Assembly (NCBI RefSeq): GCF_000020585.3
Contig: NC_011138.3
Location: forward strand, 826,218 to 890,217
Source: Alteromonas mediterranea DE
Lineage (GTDB): Bacteria > Pseudomonadota > Gammaproteobacteria > Enterobacterales > Alteromonadaceae
DNA: 64,000 nt
Direction: 5' to 3'
A model generated the notes under the pieces. That model searched no databases, had not been told where the DNA came from, and was given only the letters and a program-made list of their open reading frames with translations. Positions 9,122 to 18,990 of this stretch are shown here, piece by piece (within the stretch, counting starts at the first letter, position 1; every line of letters starts with the position of its first letter). Both the position numbers and the translations under genes were made by a program.

Positions 9122-11981
9122 CTATCAGTGATTGCGCTACGACCAAAGCCCCTTCAAAATCATATATAGAGGCAAGCTTTTTCAATTGATTCAACGTATG
9201 TGAATGACCCAGCCCGAAGTGGCGAGCTGCAAGCGCTGTTATTAACTCAAGTGCCCTAGCATCGTAGGCTTCAAGGGCCTGTTTTACCTCTTTTAAAGAA
9301 GAGCGTAGTGATGCATTGTCCACATCGCTGTTTTCATTACACTCATTGCCCACGTCACTTTTATCAATAGTATGAGCAATTAAGCGAAGTGTTGCATCTA
9401 GCTCGAAGGAGATGTCTGAAATGTGCTTTGCGTTGATAGTATCAGGCCTCTGCTTCGCCTCCATAAAACGATGTAAACACCGTTCTAATGTTGTTGCTCC
9501 TATTTTCTGGGCGTCAGCAAGTAATTCGGTTAATAGCTGACTGGTGTGTGTCGGTTCGTGAAAAATATTGAGTAAATTAGACATTACGCTACGCTGGCTA
9601 TAAGTATCGTAAAAAGACAGCAGTGAGGCGATAAATGCGTCTGTCTCGCTTGGCGGGGTAATTTCCATGTATCCGGCGTGTATGTGAATATCGATTGTGT
9701 GTACAATCTCGTCTGCGGTTGCGGGCTTTACTAAGTGATGACACATGCCGGCAGATAACGCTTTTTCAGACGCTTCATTCGTTTCATCCGCGCTCAACGC
9801 AATGATTGGGGTATAACACCCTTCTTTATGTGTAAGCGTTTCAGCGATGTCATAACCTGTTATGCCTGGAAGGTGGCAGTCCAGCAATATAGCGTCAAAT
9901 GTATTCGATTTGCAGAGCGCTAACGCCAGCTCGCCAGTCATCGCCGTTACCACGTTGACGCCTAAATCTTTCAGTATCTGCTGACTTATTTCAACGCTAA
10001 TTAAGTCGTCATCGACCACTAACACGCGCTTATTCAATAGGCGCTTAGTTCGCCACTTTTTACTTTCCAGCCCTTCACTCGTTTTTTTGTTCGTCGACGC
10101 ATGCAGCGGAGACAAAGCGGAAATAAGTTCACCTTCCGTGAAGGGAAGCTCGATAATCCGAATATTTTTAGAGAGGGATGTTCCGATTCGCTTTTGCACT
10201 TCTTCTTTGCTAAACGGACTTATTAGCACATTGCAGTTTAGCTCGTGGTATTCACCAAACTGGACATGACGTAAAAAGCTTTTCCAGCTGGACTCATCGA
10301 CAGGTAAAAAAACAATGCTAAAGTCTGCTTGTTTAGGTAGAAGGTTCTCATTTGGGTCAGCTATGAGGCAGTGAATATTGAACCTTTGTAACGTTTGACA
10401 AAGGATTTGACAGCCTTGTTCTACGCTTTTATGTGTTTGAATACAAAGTACTTCAGAAGGGATGGACACAGGAAGAAGAGAGTCGCTTGGTTCAGTGTCT
10501 TCAATACAAATTGGCAGTGAAAATGCAAAATTAGTCCCTTCGTTAACCTTACTTTCAATGGTTAGTTCGCCACCCATTAGCTCAACGAGTCGTTTACAAA
10601 TAGCAAGTCCTAACCCTGTACCGCCAAACTTTCTCGAGATTGATGCGTCTGCTTGTTCAAAAGCATTGAATAATTTGGTTTTACCTGTATCGCTAATGCC
10701 CATGCCGGTATCGCTTACGCTAAAACCGAGCTCGTTACCACGCTTATCAATTTTAAGCAAAACATGGCCTGTTTCTGTGAACTTGATGGCGTTACTCAAA
10801 AGGTTGAGCAAAACTTGGTAGATTTTCTCGCTATCACCACTGCACCGTATCTTGGTACTGCATCGAATATCGAAAAGAAGCTGAAGCTGCTTTTGTTGTG
10901 CCTTTACCTGAAATACTTGAGCCAGTTTATCTATGGTTTTCGTAAGAGTGAAAGGCTCGTCAAGAATGTCTATTTTATTGGCTTCAACTTTGGAGAAATC
11001 CAAGATGCTATTCATTAACTCAAGCAGCGCGTTAGAGCTTTTCTGGACTTTTTCTAAATATTGCTGGCGTTGGTCGTTATCCTGAGTCTCTAACGCCAAG
11101 TGCGTTAGACCGATTATTGCGTTCATCGGTGTTCTGATCTCGTGACTCATGGTAGCGAGAAAATCAGTTTTCGCTTTATTCGCACTTTGTGCTTCGTCAT
11201 ACGCCTTCTGTAGCTTATGCTCAATCGCTTTTTGACTGCTTATATCGTTGAAAACACCTACGTGCCCATCGGGTTTACCTTCGTTGTTAAGTAGTGGTAC
11301 TGCTACAATGGAGATGGGAAACAGTCTCCCTCGTTTGTCGGTAAAAAAATCTTCGTAGGAAGTATATGATTTCCCGTCGCGTATAGTGAGATTAACGGGG
11401 CATTGCTCTCTTTTAAGAAGGGTGCCGTCGCCTTTTTGATAGTGAACCGTATCGTGAAAACGGCGGTCTTGAAGTTCTTCTAACGTCCAACCTAGTAATC
11501 GAGAAGCGGCCGGGTTGAGAAACTGGGTCTTGCCCTCTGCGTTTACGGCGTAAACCCCTTCGCCGATGCTATCGGTGATGCTGCGGTAAAATGCTCGTCC
11601 TTCAGATAAGCTTTTCTCTAAACGCTTTTGCTGGGAAATGTCGGTAGCGATTACGATAAGGTGATCGACAAGAGGGGCTTTCTTTACAACAGGTACGACG
11701 GTGGCAAACACAAACCAAGGTTCGCCCGTTTTTCTTAAGCTGTGTACTTCGCCTTGCCAAATATTCCCTAAGGCAAGAGCGCTAAAAATTGCGCTTATAT
11801 CTGAATTTGAAATGTTAGTAATATCGAAGGCTGTAATGTATTTACCAACAATTTCATGTTCTGCAAACCCTGAAAGTTCGCTACACTTTTCATTAGCGCT
11901 AAGAATTTTACCTTTTACATCCATGGTGACGACCATGCCATGTTTGTCCATGGCTTGTCGCTGCAGTAGCATAGCGTTCAT
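9093..11981 (-). CDS. Hybrid sensor histidine kinase (PAS-PAS-HisKA-HATPase-REC)
   Basis: 962 residues with no clear TM segment, so probably a cytosolic sensor. Order: PAS 1 (about 10-118), PAS 2 (about 128-250), HisKA with His280 in MSHEIRTPMN, HATPase_c (about 385-500, with SDTGMGISD and GGTGLGLAICK), a degenerate receiver-like linker, a true receiver (about 655-775, VLVVDDD and LLDCHLPG), then about 180 helical residues. I see no classical HPt motif at the C-terminus. AAAGGGA precedes the ATG. It is paired with the HD-GYP regulator, the likely output. Confidence 0.9.
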   Translation of the reverse strand: MNAMLLQRQAMDKHGMVVTMDVKGKILSANEKCSELSGFAEHEIVGKYITAFDITNISNSDISAIFSALALGNIWQGEVHSLRKTGEPWFVFATVVPVVKKAPLVDHLIVIATDISQQKRLEKSLSEGRAFYRSITDSIGEGVYAVNAEGKTQFLNPAASRLLGWTLEELQDRRFHDTVHYQKGDGTLLKREQCPVNLTIRDGKSYTSYEDFFTDKRGRLFPISIVAVPLLNNEGKPDGHVGVFNDISSQKAIEHKLQKAYDEAQSANKAKTDFLATMSHEIRTPMNAIIGLTHLALETQDNDQRQQYLEKVQKSSNALLELMNSILDFSKVEANKIDILDEPFTLTKTIDKLAQVFQVKAQQKQLQLLFDIRCSTKIRCSGDSEKIYQVLLNLLSNAIKFTETGHVLLKIDKRGNELGFSVSDTGMGISDTGKTKLFNAFEQADASISRKFGGTGLGLAICKRLVELMGGELTIESKVNEGTNFAFSLPICIEDTEPSDSLLPVSIPSEVLCIQTHKSVEQGCQILCQTLQRFNIHCLIADPNENLLPKQADFSIVFLPVDESSWKSFLRHVQFGEYHELNCNVLISPFSKEEVQKRIGTSLSKNIRIIELPFTEGELISALSPLHASTNKKTSEGLESKKWRTKRLLNKRVLVVDDDLISVEISQQILKDLGVNVVTAMTGELALALCKSNTFDAILLDCHLPGITGYDIAETLTHKEGCYTPIIALSADETNEASEKALSAGMCHHLVKPATADEIVHTIDIHIHAGYMEITPPSETDAFIASLLSFYDTYSQRSVMSNLLNIFHEPTHTSQLLTELLADAQKIGATTLERCLHRFMEAKQRPDTINAKHISDISFELDATLRLIAHTIDKSDVGNECNENSDVDNASLRSSLKEVKQALEAYDARALELITALAARHFGLGHSHTLNQLKKLASIYDFEGALVVAQSLIDEINNDRTE

Positions 11982-12164
11982 AGTTCGATCCCTTTAAAGG
12001 GACGTCTTATAAAGCGAGTGGTTCGGTACTTGTTGACTGAGAATGTCATAAATTGCATAAGTGCAACGAAAGTGAAAAGTGTAAGGTTAAGTTTTAGCCA
12101 GAACTAAAACTTTTTCAATAAGCTAAGCTTATTCTTTGGTAGCAATAATCTGATTTTTATGTGA

Positions 12165-12196
12165 AAAACGCATAGGAAGTTATCACTATGCGTTTT
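12165..12196 (-). terminator. Probable terminator of the acyl-CoA ligase gene
   Basis: 11-bp perfect stem AAAACGCATAG / CTATGCGTTTT with a 10-base loop, just beyond the stop of the minus-strand ligase gene. The T tract on the minus strand is short, so efficiency is uncertain. Confidence 0.65.
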
Positions 12197-12219
12197 CTGA
12201 TTACTTCTCTCTTCTAAGC

Positions 12220-13788
12220 TTACGCTGAACGTAATTCTCGACGTAAAATTTTACCCACTGTGGATTTGGGAAGTTCTTCTAATACGGTGATAGATTTTGG
12301 GATTTTGTAGTTGGTTAAGTGCTTTTTGCAGAATTCGGTTACATCATCGGTGGATACTTCACTGGATAACGTAATGTAGGCGCATACCCTTTCGCCAGTT
12401 TTATCGTCGGGCTTTCCTACCACTGCAGCTTCCATCACATTGGGGTGAGAGGTTAATACGTCTTCTATTTCGTTCGGGTACACGTTAAAGCCAGACACAA
12501 TGATCATGTCTTTAAGGCGATCTACTATTTTTATAGCACCAGATTCTGTGCGTATGCCGATGTCTCCGGTTTTAAAAAAGCCATCTTCGGTCATGACTTT
12601 TGCCGTCTCGTCATCACGGTTCCAATATCCCATCATTACTTGTGGCCCGCGCACCGCTATCTGCCCAGAGTCGCCTTCTTCAACTGGTTTATCTTGGCTG
12701 TCTAACAACGCGACTTCCGTGCCTTCAAGTTCGTAGCCTACGGTGCCAATTTCTTCTTTGCCTGGAATATTAAATGACACAACAGGGGCTGTTTCCGATA
12801 AGCCGTAGCCTTCAGTAATGGTGTTACCCGTCACATCTTGCCAAATAGATACCGCAGCTTGTGTAAGAGCCGTACCGCCTGACATGGTGAGATGTAAATT
12901 AGAAAAGTCTAGTTTGGCAAATTCCGGGTGACGTCCAAGGCCAACAAATAACGTATTAATACCCATGAAGGCAGATATTTTATGCGGTTTTAAGGTTTGT
13001 ATAAAGCCGTCAATATCGCGAGGGTTTGGAATCAGAATAATTTGTGTTCCTTTGGCGAAAAGCGCCATCATTCCTACGGTAAAGGCATAGATATGGTATA
13101 GCGGTAATGGGCACACCAACACTTCTTCACCGTCTTTAAAGCCATCGCCAATACGGTCAAGCATTTGAATACAGTTAGCAAGTACGTTTTTGTTACTTAA
13201 CGCTGCCCCTTTCGATACCCCGGTGGTACCGCCTGTGTACTGCAGCATGGCAAGATCATCTAACTGAATCTTAGGGCGTTCGAATTGCGGAAGACCTTTG
13301 CCAATTTCTACCGCTTGGCTAAGGGATACTGTGCCATCTAATGCGGGGGCCGTATTGGGGTCTAAGAGCTCTGTTGCTGATGTGGTAATAACCGTATTGA
13401 TACTCGTATCATTTTTAATACTAGTAAATTTAGGAAGTAAATCGCCAAGTATGACTAAGGCTTTTGCGCCGCTGTCAGTAAATTGATGCTTCATTTCGCG
13501 CTCTGTGTAGAGCGGGTTGGTATTCACTACCACTAAACCTGCGCGTAATGCAGCATAAACGACAATGGGGTTTTGAATTAAATTAGGAAGTTGAATAGCA
13601 ACTCTGGTTCCAGGGGTAAGCTTAGCTTCGTGAACAAAGTAGCGCGCTAAGGCTGATGACTTGCTATCAATTTCAGCAAAGGTAAGGGTTTGCCCAAGGG
13701 CCGTATACGCGGGCCTGTCAGCAAATCGCTGCATTACGCTTTCAATGTAGTCGGCAAGACAGGTCACATTATCAGGGTAAGTTATCAT
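12220..13788 (-). CDS. Long-chain fatty acid-CoA ligase (FadD-like)
   Basis: 522 residues. AMP-forming acyl-CoA synthetase that activates fatty acids for beta-oxidation or lipid synthesis. Seen: the P-loop YTGGTTGVSKGAALS (near 180), GYGLSETAPVVS, the KTGDIG motif, the FACS signature DMIIVSGFNVYPNEIEDVL, and the C-terminal catalytic Lys in KSTVGKILRREL. I place the start at the ATG ending at 13788 (MITYPDNVTC), because AGGA lies nine bases before it; an ATG 33 bases further upstream has no RBS. It stands alone, away from other fad genes. A second, shorter AMP-forming ligase sits at 53.5 kb. Confidence 0.9.
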   Translation of the reverse strand: MITYPDNVTCLADYIESVMQRFADRPAYTALGQTLTFAEIDSKSSALARYFVHEAKLTPGTRVAIQLPNLIQNPIVVYAALRAGLVVVNTNPLYTEREMKHQFTDSGAKALVILGDLLPKFTSIKNDTSINTVITTSATELLDPNTAPALDGTVSLSQAVEIGKGLPQFERPKIQLDDLAMLQYTGGTTGVSKGAALSNKNVLANCIQMLDRIGDGFKDGEEVLVCPLPLYHIYAFTVGMMALFAKGTQIILIPNPRDIDGFIQTLKPHKISAFMGINTLFVGLGRHPEFAKLDFSNLHLTMSGGTALTQAAVSIWQDVTGNTITEGYGLSETAPVVSFNIPGKEEIGTVGYELEGTEVALLDSQDKPVEEGDSGQIAVRGPQVMMGYWNRDDETAKVMTEDGFFKTGDIGIRTESGAIKIVDRLKDMIIVSGFNVYPNEIEDVLTSHPNVMEAAVVGKPDDKTGERVCAYITLSSEVSTDDVTEFCKKHLTNYKIPKSITVLEELPKSTVGKILRRELRSA

Positions 13789-13897
13789 GTTGCTTGTTCC
13801 TAGTAGGGCGTAAAAATTCAATCTACGCCATACAGTAGCAAACTTAACTTTTTATTTACATCTGTGTTGGGTTATTTAATTCTATAAGTTTTAGTTA

Positions 13898-14374
13898 TTA
13901 TTTAAGCGCAAATTTATTACTTAAATAGGTGTAAACACTGCCAGCCGCCACACCAGCCAAACATTGGGCGCACAGCCCTGCGACAGAGCGCGCGCCAGCA
14001 ATTAGCGTCACGTTTAAGATAGGCTGCATCGCTAGCAACATGATTAAAAAAGATAGGCCGCCGGCAGCGCCAAATAATAACAATCGGGTGCTCACAGTGG
14101 TGCGGCGCTCTAAATGTTTCTCGACTCGACGGGTAACCTTATGAGCAATTATAAAAGCTAAAAACAGAGAAAACCCTATGATAAGCCCGTAGGTAGGTAA
14201 CAGCCCTACTAGGTCTTGGCTTATCATGAACCACCAATCGCGTGGCTGCAATTTAACGTGAATGAGCGAAAGGTTGATTAAAACGGCAATGGAGTGAAAT
14301 ATACTTGCCAGCAAGAAGCCCACGGCCCATGCAGGGATAAAGCTAAATAGAATGTGGCGAATGGCTTTGTTCAT
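13898..14374 (-). CDS. Small four-TM membrane protein of unknown function
   Basis: 158 residues, not recognised. Four hydrophobic segments are visible (about 8-35, 58-80, 97-118, 124-146), with a basic cytoplasmic loop (KVTRRVEKHLERRTT) between the second and third. There is no signal peptide and no catalytic motif. It is transcribed away from the PQQ dehydrogenase gene, and the 127-bp gap between them must hold divergent promoters. No function is proposed. Confidence 0.75.
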   Translation of the reverse strand: MNKAIRHILFSFIPAWAVGFLLASIFHSIAVLINLSLIHVKLQPRDWWFMISQDLVGLLPTYGLIIGFSLFLAFIIAHKVTRRVEKHLERRTTVSTRLLLFGAAGGLSFLIMLLAMQPILNVTLIAGARSVAGLCAQCLAGVAAGSVYTYLSNKFALK

Positions 14375-14501
14375 AATTTACAACCTAAAGTCTGTCGACC
14401 TTATTTATCCGGTTAAGCTAAATAGCGTGAAATAAGTGCCATCATTATGCGCGTATGAATGGGATATGCCATAGTATGCTGATTAAAAGAGGACAATAAC
14501 A

Positions 14502-15716
14502 ATGAAATCATGGCTCGCGTTAAGCGCTCTGTTATTTAGCACTGCCTTGTTAGCAAGTGAGAGTGAAAGTGTTAAAAACAGCACATTAAATAGTACATTA
14601 AACACCACGCAGCCAAGCGTCTTACAAAGTTTGGCTGAGCGCGTAGAAATCAACACGGTTATTGACGCGCTGTCCTACCCTAAGGCAATAACAACCGTCG
14701 TGGATAAAGAAAAATCAACCACGCATATAATAATAACCACCCGAGACGGTGAGCTAATTGTTGTTAACGATGAACGAAAAGTAAGCCGCTTCACTTTGCC
14801 CTTAGATAACCTTTATACGAAAGGGCAGGGCGGCGTATTAGATATACTGATCCCTTTTACTTATCCTCAAGATAAAACCGTGCTGCTGAGTTATTCGAAG
14901 GGAAGCGATGAAGCCAATCATTTAGCTGTGGTCAAAGCACAGTTCTCTCTAACCGCTGGGATCAGTGATGTGCAGCTAGTACTCGACATTGCTCAATCGA
15001 AAGATACACCCGTTCATTACGGTGGAAAACTACTTCAAATTGATCACGTGACTAAAGGAGAAAATGCTAAAGAGCATGCCTTCCTCGTGACTACCGGAGA
15101 CGGTTTTGATTATCGCGAACAGGCCCAAGTTGTCACTTCCCAGCTTGGAAAAGTGCTTGGCTTTACAATTAATGGTAAGCCGCTGGCCGCACCGGCCTTT
15201 CCAGAGGCGCCTTATGTGTTTACGCTCGGACATAGAAACCCACAAGGTTTAGTGCATGGCGCTGACGGTCAAATCTTCTTACACGAACACGGGCCTGATG
15301 GAGGCGACGAACTAAATCTTCTTCAAAAAGGGAATAATTACGGTTGGCCTGTGGTTACTTTAGGAAAAGATTACTCGGGCGCAAGAATCTCGCCCTTTTC
15401 GGAGTATGCCGGCATGACCGGACCGCTTGTAGATTGGACGCCCTCTATCGCGCCATCTTCTATGCTTTACTACATAAATTCAAAGCAGCCTCATTTCAGC
15501 AATACGCTGCTGGTTACCAGCTTAAAAGCAAAAGCCTTGTTCGCAGTATCGCATGACAAAAATGGTTATACGTCAACGAAGGTCTTTGACGCGCTAAATG
15601 AACGATTAAGGGATATTGCAGTAGATAGCGACGGTAATATTCTACTTCTTACAGATGGTGAAAGCGCGAAGGTGTTCAAACTCTCATTCAAAGAAAGCTA
15701 CACGGCCAAAAACTAA
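14502..15716 (+). CDS. Secreted PQQ-dependent sugar dehydrogenase family protein
   Basis: 404 residues with a signal peptide (cleavage near LLAS). Six-bladed beta-propeller of the soluble aldose/glucose dehydrogenase family (Gcd-B/YliI type). Seen: GGKLLQID, the GHRNPQGL motif that carries the catalytic His, HEHGPDGGDELN, and NYGWPVVTLGKDYSG, which make the PQQ and calcium site. It likely oxidises an aldose in the periplasm. No pqq biosynthesis genes are in the window, so the cofactor must come from elsewhere in the genome or from outside. RBS AGAGGA precedes the ATG. Confidence 0.87.
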   Translation: MKSWLALSALLFSTALLASESESVKNSTLNSTLNTTQPSVLQSLAERVEINTVIDALSYPKAITTVVDKEKSTTHIIITTRDGELIVVNDERKVSRFTLPLDNLYTKGQGGVLDILIPFTYPQDKTVLLSYSKGSDEANHLAVVKAQFSLTAGISDVQLVLDIAQSKDTPVHYGGKLLQIDHVTKGENAKEHAFLVTTGDGFDYREQAQVVTSQLGKVLGFTINGKPLAAPAFPEAPYVFTLGHRNPQGLVHGADGQIFLHEHGPDGGDELNLLQKGNNYGWPVVTLGKDYSGARISPFSEYAGMTGPLVDWTPSIAPSSMLYYINSKQPHFSNTLLVTSLKAKALFAVSHDKNGYTSTKVFDALNERLRDIAVDSDGNILLLTDGESAKVFKLSFKESYTAKN

Positions 15717-16103
15717 CGATTAATTGAAACTTTGTTTCAATATTGATGGTAATTTGTACTGGTAGCACCATAAGTAAAGTGAATGTCTGTCATAAGTGCA
15801 ACACTATTATTTATCGGTATTGGTTTTACCAATAGAGGGTGGAAGTAGGGTCCATTTAGCTTTTATTTTTCATAAGTTGCTGTAATAGCATGTTTATTTT
15901 TGTTTGTTGCAAAGTTTCGGGTTTGCTGCCATTTTTCTCGGCGCGCAAGATAATTACACGCTAGCGAGATGTTTACCTATCTGATTACTTTCAGTCATTA
16001 CGTAACTGCTAAAAATCGGTTAAAATATCCCTCATTTTTATATGCGTATAGCTAAGACCGACTTAACACTACGCTCAAGTAAAACTAAGACCGAGAGAAC
16101 TAT
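15717..16103 (+). other. Intergenic region upstream of the divergent AcnB gene
   Basis: 387 bases without a convincing ORF. It begins with a perfect inverted repeat ATTGAAAC ttt GTTTCAAT at 15723-15741, without a T tail. The rest is AT-rich. Near its 3' end the word CTAAGACCGA occurs twice (see the repeat entry). No tRNA-like fold was noticed. Confidence 0.5.
16052..16094 (+). repeat. Direct repeat CTAAGACCGA x2 before the AcnB-like gene
   Basis: Exact 10-mers at 16052-16061 and 16085-16094, start to start 33 bp (about three helical turns), in the 5' leader of the gene at 16104. The second copy runs into the RBS region. Could be a regulator or RNA-binding site; function unknown. Confidence 0.5.
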
Positions 16104-18914
16104 ATGAGTTTGTATTCAGAATATCTGGCAGAGATCGAAACCCGTAAAACGGAACTAGGTCTTAACCCTAAGCCAATCGACAGTGCTGAGTTGCTGTCTG
16201 AAATTATTGCTCAAATTAAAGATACAACAAACGAGCACCGCGAAGACTCTCTAAAATTCTTTATCTATAACACCTTGCCGGGTACTACACCTGCTGCCGG
16301 TGTTAAAGCACAATTCCTAAAAGAAATTGTACTTGGCGAAGAAAAAGTAGAAGAAATCACCCCTGAGTTTGCACTTGAGCTTCTTTCTCACATGAAAGGT
16401 GGTCCATCGGTAGAAGCTTTACTAGACCTTGCGCTTTCTGACGATGAAGCGGTTGCAAACCCTGCGGCTGAAGTACTGAAAACGCAGGTTTATTTATACG
16501 AAGCTGATACTGAGCGTTTAGAGACAGCATACAAAGCGGGTAACGCGATTGCTAAAGACGTGCTAGAAAGCTACGCGAAAGCTGAATTCTTCACCAAGCT
16601 GCCTGACGTACCAGAGAAAATCGAAGTCGTTACCTACATTGCTGCTGAAGGTGATATCTCTACAGACCTTCTATCTCCTGGTAACCAAGCGCACTCTCGT
16701 GCAGACCGTGAACTTCACGGTAAGTGCATGATCACGCCAGAAGCGCAGCAAGAAATTGTTGAACTAGGTAAAAAACACCCTAACGCAAAAGTTATGCTTA
16801 TTGCTGAAAAAGGTACCATGGGTGTAGGTTCTTCTCGTATGTCTGGTGTGAACAACGTTGCACTATGGGCCGGTGAGCCAACAAGCCCTTACATTCCTTT
16901 TGTAAACAAAGCGCCAATTGTTGCTGGTACTAACGGTATCGCACCAATATTCCTTACTACTGTAGACGTAACCGGTGGTATTGGTCTTGACCTTAAAAAC
17001 TGGGTTAAGAAAACAGACGAAAATGGCGAAATCGTTCGCGATGCAAACGGCGACCCAGTGCTTGAAGAAGCTTACTCTGTAGCAACAGGTACGGTACTGA
17101 CCATCGATACCAAAGCGAAGAAGCTTTTCAATGGTTCAGAAGAACTTGCTGACGTATCTGCGTCATTTACTCCTCAGAAAATGGAGTTCATGAAAGCGGG
17201 TGGTTCTTACGCCGTAGTTTTCGGTAAGCAGCTACAATCTTTTGCTGCACGTACACTAGGTGTTGAAGCACCAGCAGTTTACGCGCAATCAAAAGAGGTT
17301 TCACACGAAGGCCAAGGCCTTACTGCTGTAGAAAAAATCTTTAACCGCAACGCGGTAGGCGTAAACTCAGACGCACCACTTCACGCGGGTTCTGACGTAC
17401 GCGTTAAAGTAAATATTGTAGGTTCTCAGGACACTACCGGCCCAATGACGTGCCAAGAGTTAGAGTCAATGGCGGCATCGACTATTTCACCTACTGTTGA
17501 CGGTGCATATCAGTCAGGTTGTCACACGGCGTCGGTATGGGATAAGAAAGCACAGGCTAACATTCCTAAGCTAATGTCATTCATGAACAACTTTGGTGTA
17601 ATCACAGCCCGTGACCCTAAAGGCGTTTACCACGCAATGACTGACGTTATCCACAAAGTGCTTAACGACATCACGGTAGACGACCGCGCTATCATCATTG
17701 GTGGTGACTCACACACGCGTATGTCGAAAGGCGTGGCGTTCGGTGCTGACTCAGGTACGGTAGCACTAGCACTTGCGACAGGTGAAGCGGCAATGCCAAT
17801 TCCAGAGTCTGTGAAAGTGACCTTTAAAGGTAGCATGAAAGAACACATGGACTTCCGTGACGTGGTTCACGCTACTCAAGCGCAAATGCTTAAGCAATTC
17901 GCTGGCGAGAACGTGTTCCAAGGTCGCGTAATTGAAGTACAAATCGGTACTCTACTTGCTGACCAAGCGTTTACGTTTACTGACTGGTCTGCAGAAATGA
18001 AAGCGAAAGCGTCAATCTGTATCTCTGACAATGAGACTATGGTTGCGTCACTTGAGCTTGCTAAGAGCCGTATCCAAATCATGATCGACAAGGGTATGGA
18101 TAACGAAGCGAACATGCTTCAAGGTCTAATCGACCTTGCTGACAAGCGTATTGCTGAAATCAAGTCTGGCGAAGTACCAGCGCTTGCACCAGATGACAAC
18201 GCTAAGTACTACGCAGAAGTGGTTATCGACCTAGATCAAATCGACGAACCAATGATTGCTGACCCAGACGTAAACAACGAAGACGTGTCTAAGCGTTATA
18301 CCCACGACGTGATCCGCCCGGTTTCTTACTACGATGGTAAGCCAGTAGACCTAGGTTTCGTTGGTTCTTGTATGGTGCACAAAGGCGACATGCAAATCAT
18401 CGCGCAAATGCTGCGTAACCTAGAGAAGCTTAACGGCTCTGTAGAGTTTAAAGCGCCACTTGTTGTTGCGCCACCTACATACAACATTGTTGACGAACTA
18501 AAAGCTGAAGGCGACTGGGAAGTACTTGCGAAATACGCAGGCTTTGAATTCGACGATGCTAAGCCAAAAGAAGCAGCGCGTACTAAGTACGACAATATTC
18601 TTTACCTAGAGCGTCCTGGATGTAACCTATGTATGGGTAACCAGGAAAAAGCTGAGCCAGGCGATACCGTAATCGCAACGTCTACTCGCTTGTTCCAAGG
18701 CCGTGTTGTTGCTGACTCTGATGAGAAAAAAGGTGAGTCACTGCTAGGCTCTACGCCGCTAGTAGTACTTTCAACTGTACTTGGTCGCTTCCCAACCACG
18801 GAAGAGTACAAGCAAGCGGTTGAAGGCATTGACCTAACTAAGTTTGCTCCACCATCTGAAGACTTAGCTGTTAAGCCTAAGTTCGAAGCAGACGTAGCAG
18901 TTAAGCGCGTATAA
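16104..18914 (+). CDS. Divergent AcnB-type aconitate hydratase / 2-methylisocitrate dehydratase
   Basis: 936 residues, longer than E. coli AcnB (865). It has an N-terminal HEAT-like domain, a swivel domain (AEGDISTDLLSPG, GTMGVGSSRMSG) and the 4Fe-4S catalytic region (GSQDTTGPMT, GGDSHTRMSKG). The three cluster cysteines are present: Cys756 in GSCMVHKG, and Cys840 and Cys843 in CNLCMGNQ, but they are 84 residues apart instead of 59, so there is an insertion. Sequence is far from the canonical AcnB at 22.1 kb, so this is a separate lineage, not a recent duplicate. It should interconvert citrate and isocitrate, or hydrate 2-methyl-cis-aconitate; which one is not decidable here. Confidence 0.9.
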   Translation: MSLYSEYLAEIETRKTELGLNPKPIDSAELLSEIIAQIKDTTNEHREDSLKFFIYNTLPGTTPAAGVKAQFLKEIVLGEEKVEEITPEFALELLSHMKGGPSVEALLDLALSDDEAVANPAAEVLKTQVYLYEADTERLETAYKAGNAIAKDVLESYAKAEFFTKLPDVPEKIEVVTYIAAEGDISTDLLSPGNQAHSRADRELHGKCMITPEAQQEIVELGKKHPNAKVMLIAEKGTMGVGSSRMSGVNNVALWAGEPTSPYIPFVNKAPIVAGTNGIAPIFLTTVDVTGGIGLDLKNWVKKTDENGEIVRDANGDPVLEEAYSVATGTVLTIDTKAKKLFNGSEELADVSASFTPQKMEFMKAGGSYAVVFGKQLQSFAARTLGVEAPAVYAQSKEVSHEGQGLTAVEKIFNRNAVGVNSDAPLHAGSDVRVKVNIVGSQDTTGPMTCQELESMAASTISPTVDGAYQSGCHTASVWDKKAQANIPKLMSFMNNFGVITARDPKGVYHAMTDVIHKVLNDITVDDRAIIIGGDSHTRMSKGVAFGADSGTVALALATGEAAMPIPESVKVTFKGSMKEHMDFRDVVHATQAQMLKQFAGENVFQGRVIEVQIGTLLADQAFTFTDWSAEMKAKASICISDNETMVASLELAKSRIQIMIDKGMDNEANMLQGLIDLADKRIAEIKSGEVPALAPDDNAKYYAEVVIDLDQIDEPMIADPDVNNEDVSKRYTHDVIRPVSYYDGKPVDLGFVGSCMVHKGDMQIIAQMLRNLEKLNGSVEFKAPLVVAPPTYNIVDELKAEGDWEVLAKYAGFEFDDAKPKEAARTKYDNILYLERPGCNLCMGNQEKAEPGDTVIATSTRLFQGRVVADSDEKKGESLLGSTPLVVLSTVLGRFPTTEEYKQAVEGIDLTKFAPPSEDLAVKPKFEADVAVKRV

Positions 18915-18938
18915 GCACTTACCGCTAAACAAAACATT

Positions 18939-18969
18939 AAAAAGCCCCAACCAAGGTTGGGGCTTTTTT
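18939..18969. terminator. Bidirectional terminator between convergent genes
   Basis: AAAAAGCCCCAACC, loop AA, GGTTGGGGCTTTTTT. Strong stem with A run left and T run right, so it ends both the aconitase gene (plus) and the nucleosidase gene (minus). Confidence 0.93.
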
Positions 18970-18990
18970 ATTTCTGACCCCATTTATTAT

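Noticed and set aside
12055..15802. Shared 12-base word CATAAGTGCAAC in two intergenic regions (12055-12066 and 15791-15802)
   Set aside because: Repeated 12-mers are expected many times by chance in 64 kb, and no further similarity surrounds them.
15785..15806. Second PhoB box at CTGTCATAAGTGCAAC
   Set aside because: Only the first half-site fits; the second unit and a matching -10 are missing.
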